From the NCBI GenBank assembly GCA_951812575.1, contig OX638322.1, forward strand, positions 3,972,501 to 4,036,500: a stretch of 64,000 nt of DNA, in the 5' to 3' direction. Both the position numbers and the translations under genes were made by a program. This document shows positions 1 through 8,490 of the stretch, in pieces (positions within the stretch are counted from its first letter, which is position 1; each line of letters opens with the position of its first letter). The stretch is from Candidatus Binatia bacterium (GTDB lineage: Bacteria > Desulfobacterota > Binatia > Bin18). Below the pieces are notes generated by a model. The model did no database searches. It saw nothing but the letters and a program-made list of their open reading frames with translations, and was not told the origin of the DNA.

Positions 1-150
1 CGCGAACTCGAGCGCCTCATTCCCGGCCATGACCCCCTCGTCTGGCGACATCATCGGACGTGGACCGCTGGTCCGAATGAAGTCGCTGAGGTGAACTTGG
101 CCAGGGGGCAGCGGTCCCGAAAGCATCGGAAGAAGAGCAGGAAAGCATAG
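1..150 (+). CDS. C-terminal fragment of an unidentified protein (5' truncated by window edge)
   Basis: Frame 1 is open from the first base to a TAG at 148-150, giving 49 codons. The tail is strongly basic (many Lys, Arg and His before the stop), a common feature of C-terminal ends. It runs toward the minus-strand gspE-like gene, which ends at 210, so the two are convergent. No domain is recognisable in so short a piece, and an accidental open frame cannot be excluded. Confidence 0.35.
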   Translation, partial: RELERLIPGHDPLVWRHHRTWTAGPNEVAEVNLARGQRSRKHRKKSRKA

Positions 151-178
151 GTGCGCCGGATCAGGCTGGACTAGGCGC

Positions 179-192
179 TCCGAAAAATCGGA
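179..192. terminator. Weak hairpin between convergent genes
   Basis: A 5-bp inverted repeat (TCCGA / TCGGA) encloses an AAAA loop in the gap between the + strand fragment and the end of the gspE-like gene. It lacks a clean T-run on either side, so a role as a bidirectional terminator is only suggested by its position. Confidence 0.2.
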
Positions 193-209
193 CGCGGACG
201 GATAGCGAA

Positions 210-1940
210 TCAGACCGGCTTTTCGACACCGGCGTCATATTCTTCAGGAGAAGACAGTTCGTCTTGGGTGACACGCATCACTTCCGACACTGTGGTAATG
301 CCGGCGCGGACTTTGTGCCAGCCATCATCTCGGAGCGTACGCATGTCATTCCCCACTGCGTACTCCTTCAGCACATCGGCTGATGAACGCTTCAAAATGA
401 GCTGGCGTAAGCCTTCATCAACGAGCATAAGTTCGAAAATTCCCTTCCGGCCTCGGTAGCCGGTCATGGCACATTCTTCACACTCTCCGGCCTCATACGA
501 GAGCACGGGCTCAGGCGCGTGCCCGTCCGTTGGCAACTCCAGGTGAGGGCCCGAAGCTCGTTCGTCGACCGGATGTCGGCACGCCGGACAAAGCTGTCGC
601 ACCAGCCGCTGGGCCATCACGCCAAGCAGGGACGAAGCCAGTAAATAATCTTCCACTCCCATTTCCAGGAGACGTGATATCGCGCCGGCGGCATCATTGG
701 TATGCAAGGTCGAGAAGACCAGGTGACCAGTCAGGGCGGACTGGATTGCGATTTCCGCCGTTTCGTAATCGCGAATCTCACCGATCATGATCACATCCGG
801 GTCCTGACGAACAATGGAGCGCAGCCCGGCGGAAAAGGTCAGCCCGATTTGTGACTTGACATGAATCTGGTTGACGCCGTTGAGCTGGTATTCAACCGGA
901 TCTTCAATCGTAATAATTTTTTTCTCGGGCGAGTTGATTTTGTCCAGGGCACCATACAGGGTGGTCGTTTTGCCACTGCCCGTGGGACCGGTGACCAGAA
1001 TCATGCCGTACGGCTGAAAAATGAGGTTTTCGAATGCGGACAGGGTATCTTCGGGAAAACCCAGCGATTCGATGCTGACATCAATACTCGAGCGGTCGAG
1101 AATACGCAGCACAACGCTTTCGCCATACAGAGTCGGCAGGGTTGAAACCCGCAGGTCTACCTCACGCCCCAACATCCGCAGCTTGATCCGCCCATCTTGC
1201 GGCAGGCGCCGTTCCGCAATATTGAGCTTGGCCATAAGCTTGACCCGTGAAATAAGAGCAGCTTGCAGCTTGCGAGGCGGTGCTTCGACATCGTGCAGAA
1301 TCCCGTCAATGCGGTAGCGCACACGGAGTTCCTTTTCAAACGGCTCGATATGAATATCCGACGCACGCTGCTCCATGGCCCGGGCGATGAGCATATTCAC
1401 CAGCCGAATGACTGGAGCCTCACTCGCGAGGTCCCGCAGATGGGCTTCATCTTCTTGATCCTCTTCCAGGTACTCGACCGAGCCGGCCTCCTGACCGTCG
1501 GACTGACCGTCCGCTACCCCGTCAGCATAATAGATATTCAAGGTCTCAAGAATATCGCGCTCGCGCGCCAAGCGGGGTGCAAGACGCAGCTTCGTTGCCT
1601 TCTCCAGGGCCTCAATAACGTAGAAATCGCCAGGGTCAGCCATGGCAATAGTCAGTCCACCATCTTGAACCGCCAGGGGACAGACCCGCGCCTGGCGAAG
1701 AAAATCGATCTTCATCTCGGACAAGGGGGGCGGCTGCTGCGGAAAGTCTCGCGCACTCATGAGGGGGGCATGGTAGTATTCAGCCAGGACTGGGAGAAGA
1801 TCGTCCTCGGACATGAAGCCGAGCTCGACCAGCAAACGCTCAAGTGTTTCTCCGCGCCCCTGCTGCACGAGCTGGATGCGGCGCAAGTCATCCTGAGAGA
1901 GTTTGCCACTCTCAAGCAACATGTCTTCGAGCCTTGGCAT
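210..1940 (-). CDS. GspE/PilB family type II secretion / type IV pilus assembly ATPase
   Basis: Hexameric cytoplasmic ATPase that powers assembly of type IV pili or type II secretion pseudopili. The 576-aa product has an N-terminal MshEN/T2SSE-N domain (residues 1-150), then the catalytic domain with Walker A GPTGSGKTTT at about 318-327, an Asp/His-box region, and the conserved GEIRDYETAEIA segment at about 390. A zinc-binding CxxC pair (CPAC ... CEEC) lies near the C terminus, as in GspE and PilB. An in-frame TTG lies 10 codons upstream, but the ATG at 1940 has a purine-rich site just before it and fits the family N terminus. It follows lepB by about 80 bases on the same strand. No pilin, PilC/GspF or secretin gene is visible, so pilus versus secretion cannot be decided. 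Confidence 0.9.
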   Translation of the reverse strand: MPRLEDMLLESGKLSQDDLRRIQLVQQGRGETLERLLVELGFMSEDDLLPVLAEYYHAPLMSARDFPQQPPPLSEMKIDFLRQARVCPLAVQDGGLTIAMADPGDFYVIEALEKATKLRLAPRLARERDILETLNIYYADGVADGQSDGQEAGSVEYLEEDQEDEAHLRDLASEAPVIRLVNMLIARAMEQRASDIHIEPFEKELRVRYRIDGILHDVEAPPRKLQAALISRVKLMAKLNIAERRLPQDGRIKLRMLGREVDLRVSTLPTLYGESVVLRILDRSSIDVSIESLGFPEDTLSAFENLIFQPYGMILVTGPTGSGKTTTLYGALDKINSPEKKIITIEDPVEYQLNGVNQIHVKSQIGLTFSAGLRSIVRQDPDVIMIGEIRDYETAEIAIQSALTGHLVFSTLHTNDAAGAISRLLEMGVEDYLLASSLLGVMAQRLVRQLCPACRHPVDERASGPHLELPTDGHAPEPVLSYEAGECEECAMTGYRGRKGIFELMLVDEGLRQLILKRSSADVLKEYAVGNDMRTLRDDGWHKVRAGITTVSEVMRVTQDELSSPEEYDAGVEKPV

Positions 1941-2019
1941 TCTGACTTCCCCAGACGGACGAAAAAGCAAAGGCGCCCTACAAAATCCGTGGAAAGGCTG
2001 GGCGTGTTTACTTTTTATA

Positions 2020-2760
2020 CTAGTAAATAAGCGCTCCGAGTCGCTCCCACCGCACCCAGCGGTCCTGGCCGTCCCACGACCAGTATATCAGAAAGGCCTT
2101 GCCTTTCACGTCTTGGGTATCCACAAAGCCCCAGAAGCGACTATCGTGGCTATGGTCCCGATTATCCCCCATGACAAACAATTTGCCGGGCGGCACAACA
2201 ACAGATTCATCGGACCTGTCTGGAAGCAGGGGAGGATAATTGTCACGCGGACCGGGAATAATACGGTCAGGATTGGCAAAATGGGCATACGGACTCTCAT
2301 CCGCTACGCCGTTGACAAAAAGCTGCTTATTGCGAATTCGCACCTCGTCACCGGCGACGGCGACGACCCGCTTAATAAAGTCTTTGGTTCCATCTTTTGG
2401 ATAAACAAAAACAACGATGTCTCCAGGCCCTGGTCGAGCCCACTCGAACACCAGGGTTTCAAAGGGATACGGTAAGCGCAGTCCATAGGCAAACTTGCTG
2501 ACCAGAATATGATCTCCAATCTGGAGCGTCGGCAGCATGGAGCCAGACGGAATTTTGAACGCCTGCACGATAAAACTCCGGATAAAGAGCGCGAGCACAA
2601 GGGCGAAGAGCAGTGCTTCGGCGTATTCACGAACGGCCGATTTCTGTTTTTTGGGAGTTGTCGGCGTAGCGAGCAGTCTGCCGCCCGTCTGCTGATCCGT
2701 CAGGCCGACAGTACCTGCCGACCCGTGGGCCGATGTTTTTCCTCTGGCCATATCCGCCAC
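2020..2760 (-). CDS. lepB: Signal peptidase I
   Basis: Inner-membrane serine protease that removes signal peptides from exported preproteins. At 246 aa it has a single N-terminal membrane segment (about 47-68) preceded by a roughly 45-residue polar cytoplasmic leader. It carries all signature boxes: PSGSMLPTL with catalytic Ser at about 74, FIKRVVAVAGD with the general-base Lys at about 130, and GDNRDHSHDSRFWG near the C terminus. It lies directly downstream of lepA, the classical bacterial lepA-lepB order, separated by 49 bases that contain half of an unusual hairpin. Confidence 0.95.
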   Translation of the reverse strand: MADMARGKTSAHGSAGTVGLTDQQTGGRLLATPTTPKKQKSAVREYAEALLFALVLALFIRSFIVQAFKIPSGSMLPTLQIGDHILVSKFAYGLRLPYPFETLVFEWARPGPGDIVVFVYPKDGTKDFIKRVVAVAGDEVRIRNKQLFVNGVADESPYAHFANPDRIIPGPRDNYPPLLPDRSDESVVVPPGKLFVMGDNRDHSHDSRFWGFVDTQDVKGKAFLIYWSWDGQDRWVRWERLGALIY

Positions 2761-2780
2761 TCTCTACCCGCGCCGTTGCA

Positions 2781-2837
2781 AAAGAGTAAACGTGTCCAAC
2801 ATTTTCTATCTATTTTGAAGAGACACGTTTACTCTTT
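2781..2837 (-). terminator. Perfect 16-bp inverted repeat across the lepA stop codon
   Basis: Arms 2781-2796 and 2822-2837 are exact reverse complements (AAAGAGTAAACGTGTC and its partner) separated by 25 bases. The right arm encodes the last codons of lepA; the left arm lies in the lepA-lepB gap. In the minus-strand transcript the second arm ends in CUCUUUU, so it resembles an intrinsic terminator or attenuator between the two genes, though the loop is unusually large. Function is inferred. Confidence 0.55.
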
Positions 2838-4642
2838 GTCTCACTCTCACCCACCTGAAGCAAAGCCAGGAACGCCTCTTGGGGAATTTCTACCCGCCCA
2901 ACCTGTTTCATCCGGCGTTTTCCTTCTTTCTGTTTCTCTAGCAGCTTTCGTTTACGGGTTATATCCCCACCATAGCATTTGGAGGTGACATTTTTGCGCA
3001 ACGCCTTCACGGTTTCCCGCGCGATCACCCGACTCCCGATGGCGGCCTGGATAGCCACCTCGAACATTTGGCGCGGGATGAGGGCACGCATTTTTTGCAC
3101 AAGTTCGCGCCCACGCGGACGCGCGTGCTCGGCGTGCACGATCAGGGACAGGGCATCGACCATATCGCCGTTAATCCGGATATCGATCCGCACCAGGTTG
3201 GCCGGCCGCATATCCAGGAATTCATAATCAAACGAGGCATAGCCACGGCTGATCGATTTGATCCGGTCATAGAAATCAATCACAATCTCGTTGAGCGGCA
3301 ACTCATACTCCAGGGCGACGCGGGCAGTCCCCAGGTATTTCATGGCGCGTTGTTCTCCACGTCGCTCCTGGCAGAGCCGCATCACATTTCCAACGTATTC
3401 TTCGGGTACATGAATACTCGCCAGGATAAACGGCTCTTGTATGGACTCGATTTCCTGGACCGGCGGGAGCGAGGACGGATTCTCGACGTGTAATATTTCC
3501 CCGTCGAGCGTCAGGACTTGATACTCAACCGTGGGCGTAGTGGTAATTAAATCGAGGCCGAACTCTCGTTCCAAACGCTCCTGGACGATCTCCATATGGA
3601 GGAGACCCAGGAACCCGCAGCGAAACCCAAACCCCAGGGCCAGCGAGGTTTCTTTCTCGTACGAAAAAGCGGCATCGTTGAGGCGGAGTTTTTCGACCGC
3701 ATCACGCAGCGCCTCGTAGTGTTTCGATTCGACCGGATACAAACCGCTAAAGACCATAGGTTTCGCCGCCTTAAAGCCCGGCAACATGACGGCTGTCGGC
3801 CGGTGGGCTTCCGTAATCGTGTCACCGATGCGCGCTTCGCGGACCTCTTTAATACCGGCCATGAGAAAGCCGACCTCCCCTGGCCCGAGCGCTTTGACCG
3901 CTTGGGCATGCGGGGCGAAGATCCCAACCTGTCCGACTTCATATTCTTTGCCGCTCGACATGAGCCGAATGGACATCCCCGGCCTCAGCACCCCATCGAA
4001 CACCCGGACGAGCACAACCGCCCCCTGGTAGGGGTCAAACCAGCTATCAAAAAGTAGCGCTTTGACCGGCGCGCTGGGATCGCCCTGAGGAGGCGGCATG
4101 AGTCGCAGGATGCCCTCCAGCACCTCAGCGATCCCTCTGCCTTCTTTCGCGCTGGTTAAGACCGCATCACTGCCGTCCAGTCCGATGATGTCTTCAAGTT
4201 CCTGCCGGACGCGCTCGGGTTCGGCACTGGGCAGATCGATTTTGTTAATCACGGGGAAAATTTCAAGCTGATGATCGAGCGCCAGATAGGTGTTGGCCAG
4301 CGTTTGCGCCTCGACCCCTTGGGTCGCGTCAACGACTAGGATCGCGCCTTCGCAGGCGGACAAACTGCGCGACACTTCATAGGCAAAATCAACGTGACCG
4401 GGGGTATCGATCAGGTTCAGATAATACTCGGCACCGTCCTGGGCCTGGTAGCGTAGGCGGACGGTCCGGGCTTTAATCGTAATGCCCCGCTCTTGTTCGA
4501 GGTCCATGGTGTCCAGAAACTGCGCCCCGCTTTCACGCTCACTAATGGAGCCCGTCTGGGAGAGAAGCTGGTCGGCCAGGGTCGATTTGCCGTGATCAAT
4601 ATGAGCGATAATGCTGAAGTTTCGTATCTGTTCACTATTCAT
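2810..4642 (-). CDS. lepA: Elongation factor 4 (LepA), back-translocating GTPase
   Basis: Ribosome-associated GTPase of the EF-G family. The 610-aa product opens with the G1 motif AHIDHGKST, has DTPGHVDF (G3) and NKIDLP (G4), and ends with the LepA-specific C-terminal domain rich in Lys and Arg (KCYGGDITRKRKLL), all at full family length. The ATG at 4642 is preferred over an upstream start at 4687, because the family starts with a sequence like MNSEQIRNFSIIAHIDHGKS and because this places it in an 8-base overlap with the stop of the upstream epimerase gene. Co-transcribed with lepB downstream. Confidence 0.97.
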   Translation of the reverse strand: MNSEQIRNFSIIAHIDHGKSTLADQLLSQTGSISERESGAQFLDTMDLEQERGITIKARTVRLRYQAQDGAEYYLNLIDTPGHVDFAYEVSRSLSACEGAILVVDATQGVEAQTLANTYLALDHQLEIFPVINKIDLPSAEPERVRQELEDIIGLDGSDAVLTSAKEGRGIAEVLEGILRLMPPPQGDPSAPVKALLFDSWFDPYQGAVVLVRVFDGVLRPGMSIRLMSSGKEYEVGQVGIFAPHAQAVKALGPGEVGFLMAGIKEVREARIGDTITEAHRPTAVMLPGFKAAKPMVFSGLYPVESKHYEALRDAVEKLRLNDAAFSYEKETSLALGFGFRCGFLGLLHMEIVQERLEREFGLDLITTTPTVEYQVLTLDGEILHVENPSSLPPVQEIESIQEPFILASIHVPEEYVGNVMRLCQERRGEQRAMKYLGTARVALEYELPLNEIVIDFYDRIKSISRGYASFDYEFLDMRPANLVRIDIRINGDMVDALSLIVHAEHARPRGRELVQKMRALIPRQMFEVAIQAAIGSRVIARETVKALRKNVTSKCYGGDITRKRKLLEKQKEGKRRMKQVGRVEIPQEAFLALLQVGESETKSKRVSSK

Positions 4643-5558
4643 ATGCTGTCCGCAGGGAAGCGACTGTTTTCTCAAGGCCGTCAGCAAGCGATACCAGCGG
4701 TTTCCAGTTCAGTCTGTCTGCGGCTCGGTTCCAGGACAAGACACTGCGGCGCTGTTCTCCCGGCTTGGCGGCACCGTACCGCGCCCGGTCGCCTGAGCCG
4801 GTTATCCGTTGTAAATGCTCAGCCAGGGTATTCACCGTCGTCTCAAGGCTCGTGCCGATGTTGAGCGCGCCGGTATAGTCGGCAGTCAACGCAGCTAGGT
4901 TCGCTTGGGCCACGTCGTCGACAAACACATAGTCTCGCGTCTGCTGACCGTCGCCGTTAATCGTAATCGTCTCTCCCGCCAGCAGGCGCTGGGTGAAAAT
5001 GGCCACCACGCCGGCTTCGCCGTGGGGGTCCTGTCGCGGTCCATACACGTTCGCATAGCGCAGGCTCAACGACGGGATGCCATGTTCTCTGTGGTAAAAA
5101 TACAGATACCGTTCTCCGGCCAGCTTGCTGACGCCGTACGGACTAATCGGACGGGTAGTATGGTCTTCGGTTGCCGGAAAGGCGTTCTGTTCCCCGTATA
5201 CCGTCCCGCCAGAAGACGCAAAGATAATGCGCCGGCACTGGGCCTGCCGCGCGCCTTCAAGAATATTGAGCAGTCCGAGAATATTCACCCGTGCGTCAAA
5301 CAGCGGGTCGGCAACCGAGCGACGGACGTCCATTTGCGCCGCATGGTGGTTGACCACCTCAATGTGTTCATCAACCAGAAGTCGCCGCACTGCGGCAGCG
5401 GCGATATCTGCGTGGATAAAGTGCGCCTCGGATGGAATATTAGTCGGTTTGCCGGTTGATAAGTCGTCGACAATCCAGACTTCATGGCCCGCCCCGAGAT
5501 AGATTTCCGCGACATGGGAGCCGATAAAGCCCGCTCCCCCGGTTACCAGTATCTTCAT
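4635..5558 (-). CDS. NAD-dependent nucleotide-sugar epimerase (UDP-glucose 4-epimerase-like)
   Basis: Extended short-chain dehydrogenase/reductase of 307 aa. The N-terminal Rossmann motif GGAGFIGSH binds NAD. The catalytic YGVSK (YxxxK) lies near residue 145, preceded by a Ser-rich SSGGTVYGE strand. It matches the GalE/WbpP-like subgroup that interconverts UDP-hexoses; exact substrate cannot be read from sequence. A strong ribosome-binding site (GGAGAGGA) precedes the ATG. It sits between the UDP-glucuronate decarboxylase gene (52-base gap) and lepA (8-base overlap), in a block that also carries a polyprenyl-type glycosyltransferase, so a role in envelope glycan precursor supply is likely. 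Confidence 0.85.
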   Translation of the reverse strand: MKILVTGGAGFIGSHVAEIYLGAGHEVWIVDDLSTGKPTNIPSEAHFIHADIAAAAVRRLLVDEHIEVVNHHAAQMDVRRSVADPLFDARVNILGLLNILEGARQAQCRRIIFASSGGTVYGEQNAFPATEDHTTRPISPYGVSKLAGERYLYFYHREHGIPSLSLRYANVYGPRQDPHGEAGVVAIFTQRLLAGETITINGDGQQTRDYVFVDDVAQANLAALTADYTGALNIGTSLETTVNTLAEHLQRITGSGDRARYGAAKPGEQRRSVLSWNRAADRLNWKPLVSLADGLEKTVASLRTAYE

Positions 5559-5610
5559 GTACTGCGTCCTCTCCTGAGTCCTAGCGCTGCCTCTCGTTCC
5601 CTTCTGGAAT

Positions 5611-6597
5611 CTAACGGACCTCCAGCCTTTCCTGGAAATAGGCGATGGTTTTGCTCAGTCCGTCTTCGAGGGCGATACGTGGCTCCCAAGCCAATATCTG
5701 GCGGGCAGCACTCACATCGGGTTGGCGGACTTTCGGGTCGTCCACCGGCAAAGGCTCAAACGCAATGGGACTGGCACTCCCGGTCAGCCGGATAATCGTC
5801 TCGGCAAATTCTCGGACGGATAATTCGTGCGGATTGCCCAGATTCACAGGGTGGACACAGTCTGAGCGAAGGAGGCGGACAATGCCCTCGACTAAATCGT
5901 CCACAAAACAGAAACTCCGGGTTTGACTCCCATCTCCATACACCGTTAACGCTTCTCCCCGCAGCGCTTGAGTGATGAAATTGGGCACAACGCGGCCGTC
6001 CCCGAGACGCATACGTGGGCCATAGGTATTAAAAATACGGACAATGCGGGTCGCCACGCCATGACTGCGATGGTAGGCCATGGTCAGGGCTTCGGCAAAC
6101 CGTTTTGCCTCGTCATACACCCCCCGTGGGCCGATCGGATTCACATTGCCCCAATAATCTTCCGGCTGAGGATGGACGAGCGGGTCGCCATAGACCTCGG
6201 AGGTTGAAGCGAGCAGAAAACGGGCGGCTTTCACCCGGGCCAAGCCGAGTCCCTTATGCGTACCGAGCGAGCCTACCTTCAGGGTCTGAATCGGCAGTTC
6301 AAGGTAATCGATCGGGCTCGCCGGCGAGGCAAAGTGGAGAATCGCATCAATATGGCCACTGACGTAAATATAGTTCGTCACATCCTGATGGACAAAGGAA
6401 AAGCGCGGATTGACAAACAGGTGCGCCACATTGTCCATATCGCCGGTAATGAGATTGTCCAGACACACTACCTCATCCCCGTCGGCCAAGAAACGCTCAC
6501 ACAGATGCGAACCGATAAACCCGGCCCCTCCGGTGATTAAGATGCGTGCGATGACTCTTCTCCTCTCAATTCGCGCTTGGGTATCGACGCTCGGCAA
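5611..6597 (-). CDS. UDP-glucuronic acid decarboxylase (UDP-xylose synthase) family SDR
   Basis: Converts UDP-glucuronate to UDP-xylose, or a close relative. It has the NAD motif GGAGFIGSHL, the catalytic YDEAKRFAE (YxxxK), the SEVYGDP strand and the R-rich GPRMRLGDGRVVPNFI segment typical of the UXS family. The start is awkward. The only canonical start in frame is a TTG at 6597, giving 328 aa, but a perfect AGGAG at 6560-6564 lies inside that frame. Seven bases after it is ATC (6552-6550), exactly where homologues have the initiator before ARILITGG. Either a rare ATC start or a TTG start is used. Confidence 0.88.
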   Translation of the reverse strand: MPSVDTQARIERRRVIARILITGGAGFIGSHLCERFLADGDEVVCLDNLITGDMDNVAHLFVNPRFSFVHQDVTNYIYVSGHIDAILHFASPASPIDYLELPIQTLKVGSLGTHKGLGLARVKAARFLLASTSEVYGDPLVHPQPEDYWGNVNPIGPRGVYDEAKRFAEALTMAYHRSHGVATRIVRIFNTYGPRMRLGDGRVVPNFITQALRGEALTVYGDGSQTRSFCFVDDLVEGIVRLLRSDCVHPVNLGNPHELSVREFAETIIRLTGSASPIAFEPLPVDDPKVRQPDVSAARQILAWEPRIALEDGLSKTIAYFQERLEVR

Positions 6598-6615
6598 CAG
6601 GACAATCCGTCTTGC

Positions 6616-7554
6616 CTATTCTAGCACGTCCTTAATCCAGTAGACGGGCTTTTCCTGACTCTCGTGGTAGGTACGAGCCAGCATCTCAGCGATTAAGCCG
6701 GTAGTCACAAGCTGGATACCGGTGACAAGCAGGAGAATCCCCAGGAGTAAAATGGGACGGTTTGCTAATTGCACGTCAAACAGGAGGCGTTGAATCCCCA
6801 GGACGGTCGTGATCCCCCCGCCAACCAGGACGGCAATCAAACCCAGAAAGCCAAAGAAATGACTCGGGCGGGTCGCATAGCTCGACATGAATTTAACGGT
6901 CAGTAAATCCAGTACGACCCACAATGTTCGGGTTAAGCCGTATTTTGAGGTGCCGTGCGTGCGCGCATGATGGGCGACCGGAAGCTCGGCAATCCGCGCG
7001 CCCATATCCCCGGCCAGAGCTGGGATAAACCGGTGCATTTCCCCATACAGCTTGAGGCCTTTTGCCACCTCACGGCGGAACGCCTTGAGCGTACAGCCAT
7101 AATCGTGCAGTTTGACCCGCGTTGTGAGCGAGATCATATGATTGGCGATCTGGGACGGGAGACGCCGGCGCAAAAACGGATCTTGTCGATTGACACGCCA
7201 GCCGTTCACCAGGTCATACCCCTCGTCCAGCTTTGCCAGCAAACGCGGGATATCGATGGGATCATTCTGGAGGTCGCCGTCCAGCGAAACAATGACGTCA
7301 CCCTGGGCGTATTCAAACCCCGCAGCCAGTGCAGCAGTCTGGCCGAAGTTGCGTCGAAAGCGAAGAACCTTGAGCCTATCGTCCTCGGCATGCAGCTCAG
7401 CCAGCAGCTCACTACTCCCGTCCTGACTGCCGTCGTCGATGAGAATGAGTTCATAACTCCAGTCCGTCGGTGCCAGTACGGCATGGACACGCTCACACAA
7501 CGGACGCAGATTATCGACCTCATTATAGATCGGGACGACGATGGAAAGGTCCAT
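6616..7554 (-). CDS. Polyprenyl-phosphate glycosyltransferase, GT2 family (DPM1/GtrB-like)
   Basis: The 312-aa protein transfers a sugar from a nucleotide donor to undecaprenyl phosphate, by family analogy. The GT2 catalytic domain covers residues 1-225, with LIDDGSQDGS and the metal-binding DGDLQNDP. Two C-terminal membrane segments follow (about 235-260 and 270-295), as in GtrB, ArnC and dolichol-phosphate mannose synthase relatives. It lies 20 bases after the PfkB kinase gene and 18 before the decarboxylase gene, all on the minus strand. Acceptor and donor sugars are not predictable, but the neighbouring UDP-sugar enzymes make a xylose- or pentose-type donor plausible. Confidence 0.88.
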   Translation of the reverse strand: MDLSIVVPIYNEVDNLRPLCERVHAVLAPTDWSYELILIDDGSQDGSSELLAELHAEDDRLKVLRFRRNFGQTAALAAGFEYAQGDVIVSLDGDLQNDPIDIPRLLAKLDEGYDLVNGWRVNRQDPFLRRRLPSQIANHMISLTTRVKLHDYGCTLKAFRREVAKGLKLYGEMHRFIPALAGDMGARIAELPVAHHARTHGTSKYGLTRTLWVVLDLLTVKFMSSYATRPSHFFGFLGLIAVLVGGGITTVLGIQRLLFDVQLANRPILLLGILLLVTGIQLVTTGLIAEMLARTYHESQEKPVYWIKDVLE

Positions 7555-7574
7555 AGCGATTCGGTGCCAGCGAG

Positions 7575-8474
7575 CTAGAATTCGGTCAGACTCACGAACT
7601 GGCGATAACGCTGTTCAATGTCATCCCGGCTCAGGGCGTGCAGACGCCGCAGGCTGAAATCTTCGACCGTGAACGAAGCCACCACACTGCCGTAGACAAT
7701 GGCTTTGCGCAGTCCGGCCTCAGACGTGTCGTTCGACTCGGCCAAATAGCCGAGAAACCCGCCGGCAAAGGAGTCCCCGGCCCCGGTCGGATCAACCACG
7801 TCTTCCAAGGGGTAGGCGGGGACGGCGAAAACCGACTGGGGGGAAAACAGCAATACCCCATACTCACCCCGCTTGACGAGCAGTGTCTTGGGCCCCATGT
7901 CCAAAATCCGGCGTGCGGCTTTCACGACATTGGACTCGCCGCTGAGCATACCCGCCTCTTCGTCGTTGATGACCAGCACATCGACACGTTTCAGCACGGC
8001 TTCGAGCGCCGCACGTTCATGCTCAATCCAGTGACTGATCGTGTCGCAGCCGATCAGGCGCGCGCCGTCGGTTTGGTCTAACACCTGGCTCTGCAAGCCA
8101 GGGTCGATATTCCCCAGAAACACAAAAGGCGTATGGCGATACTGTTCGGGCAGCTTTGGAGCGAAGTCCGCGACCACATTCATCTGGAGATCTAATGTAT
8201 CTCGGATGTTGAGATTTTCGTGATAGCGGCCAGTCCACCGAAACGTCCGCCCTGCCCCTACTTCCAATCCGTCCAGGTTGATATTCGGTGCGGTCAGGGT
8301 TGCCTGCGCATCTGAGGGAAAGTCTTCACCAATAACGGCAACCACGTTCACCGTCGTAAAATAACTCGCCGCAACCGCGAAATAGGCTGCCGAGCCCCCC
8401 AGGACTTCGTCAGCCCTACCGGACGGCGTTTCAATAGAATCCAATCCGACCGAACCGACAACCACAATACTCAT
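7575..8474 (-). CDS. PfkB-family carbohydrate/nucleoside kinase
   Basis: Ribokinase-fold kinase of 299 aa with the N-terminal GSVGLDSIETP and GGSAAYFA signature and the C-terminal DPTGAGDSFAGGFLGYL motif, which holds the catalytic Asp and anion hole. The ATG at 8474 has AGAGGA seven bases upstream; a longer frame reaches 8525 but would overlap mtnP. It follows mtnP by 16 bases. In many deltaproteobacterial genomes a PfkB kinase sits beside MTA phosphorylase, which suggests action on a nucleoside or a methylthioribose-derived product, but the substrate is not readable here. Confidence 0.88.
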   Translation of the reverse strand: MSIVVVGSVGLDSIETPSGRADEVLGGSAAYFAVAASYFTTVNVVAVIGEDFPSDAQATLTAPNINLDGLEVGAGRTFRWTGRYHENLNIRDTLDLQMNVVADFAPKLPEQYRHTPFVFLGNIDPGLQSQVLDQTDGARLIGCDTISHWIEHERAALEAVLKRVDVLVINDEEAGMLSGESNVVKAARRILDMGPKTLLVKRGEYGVLLFSPQSVFAVPAYPLEDVVDPTGAGDSFAGGFLGYLAESNDTSEAGLRKAIVYGSVVASFTVEDFSLRRLHALSRDDIEQRYRQFVSLTEF

Positions 8475-8490
8475 GACGTCCTCTTGGCGT

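Noticed and set aside
1263..2030. Long plus-strand open frame (255 codons) antisense to the gspE-like gene
   Set aside because: It is a mirror of the GC-rich codon pattern of gspE; the minus-strand product has full domain support and this one has none.
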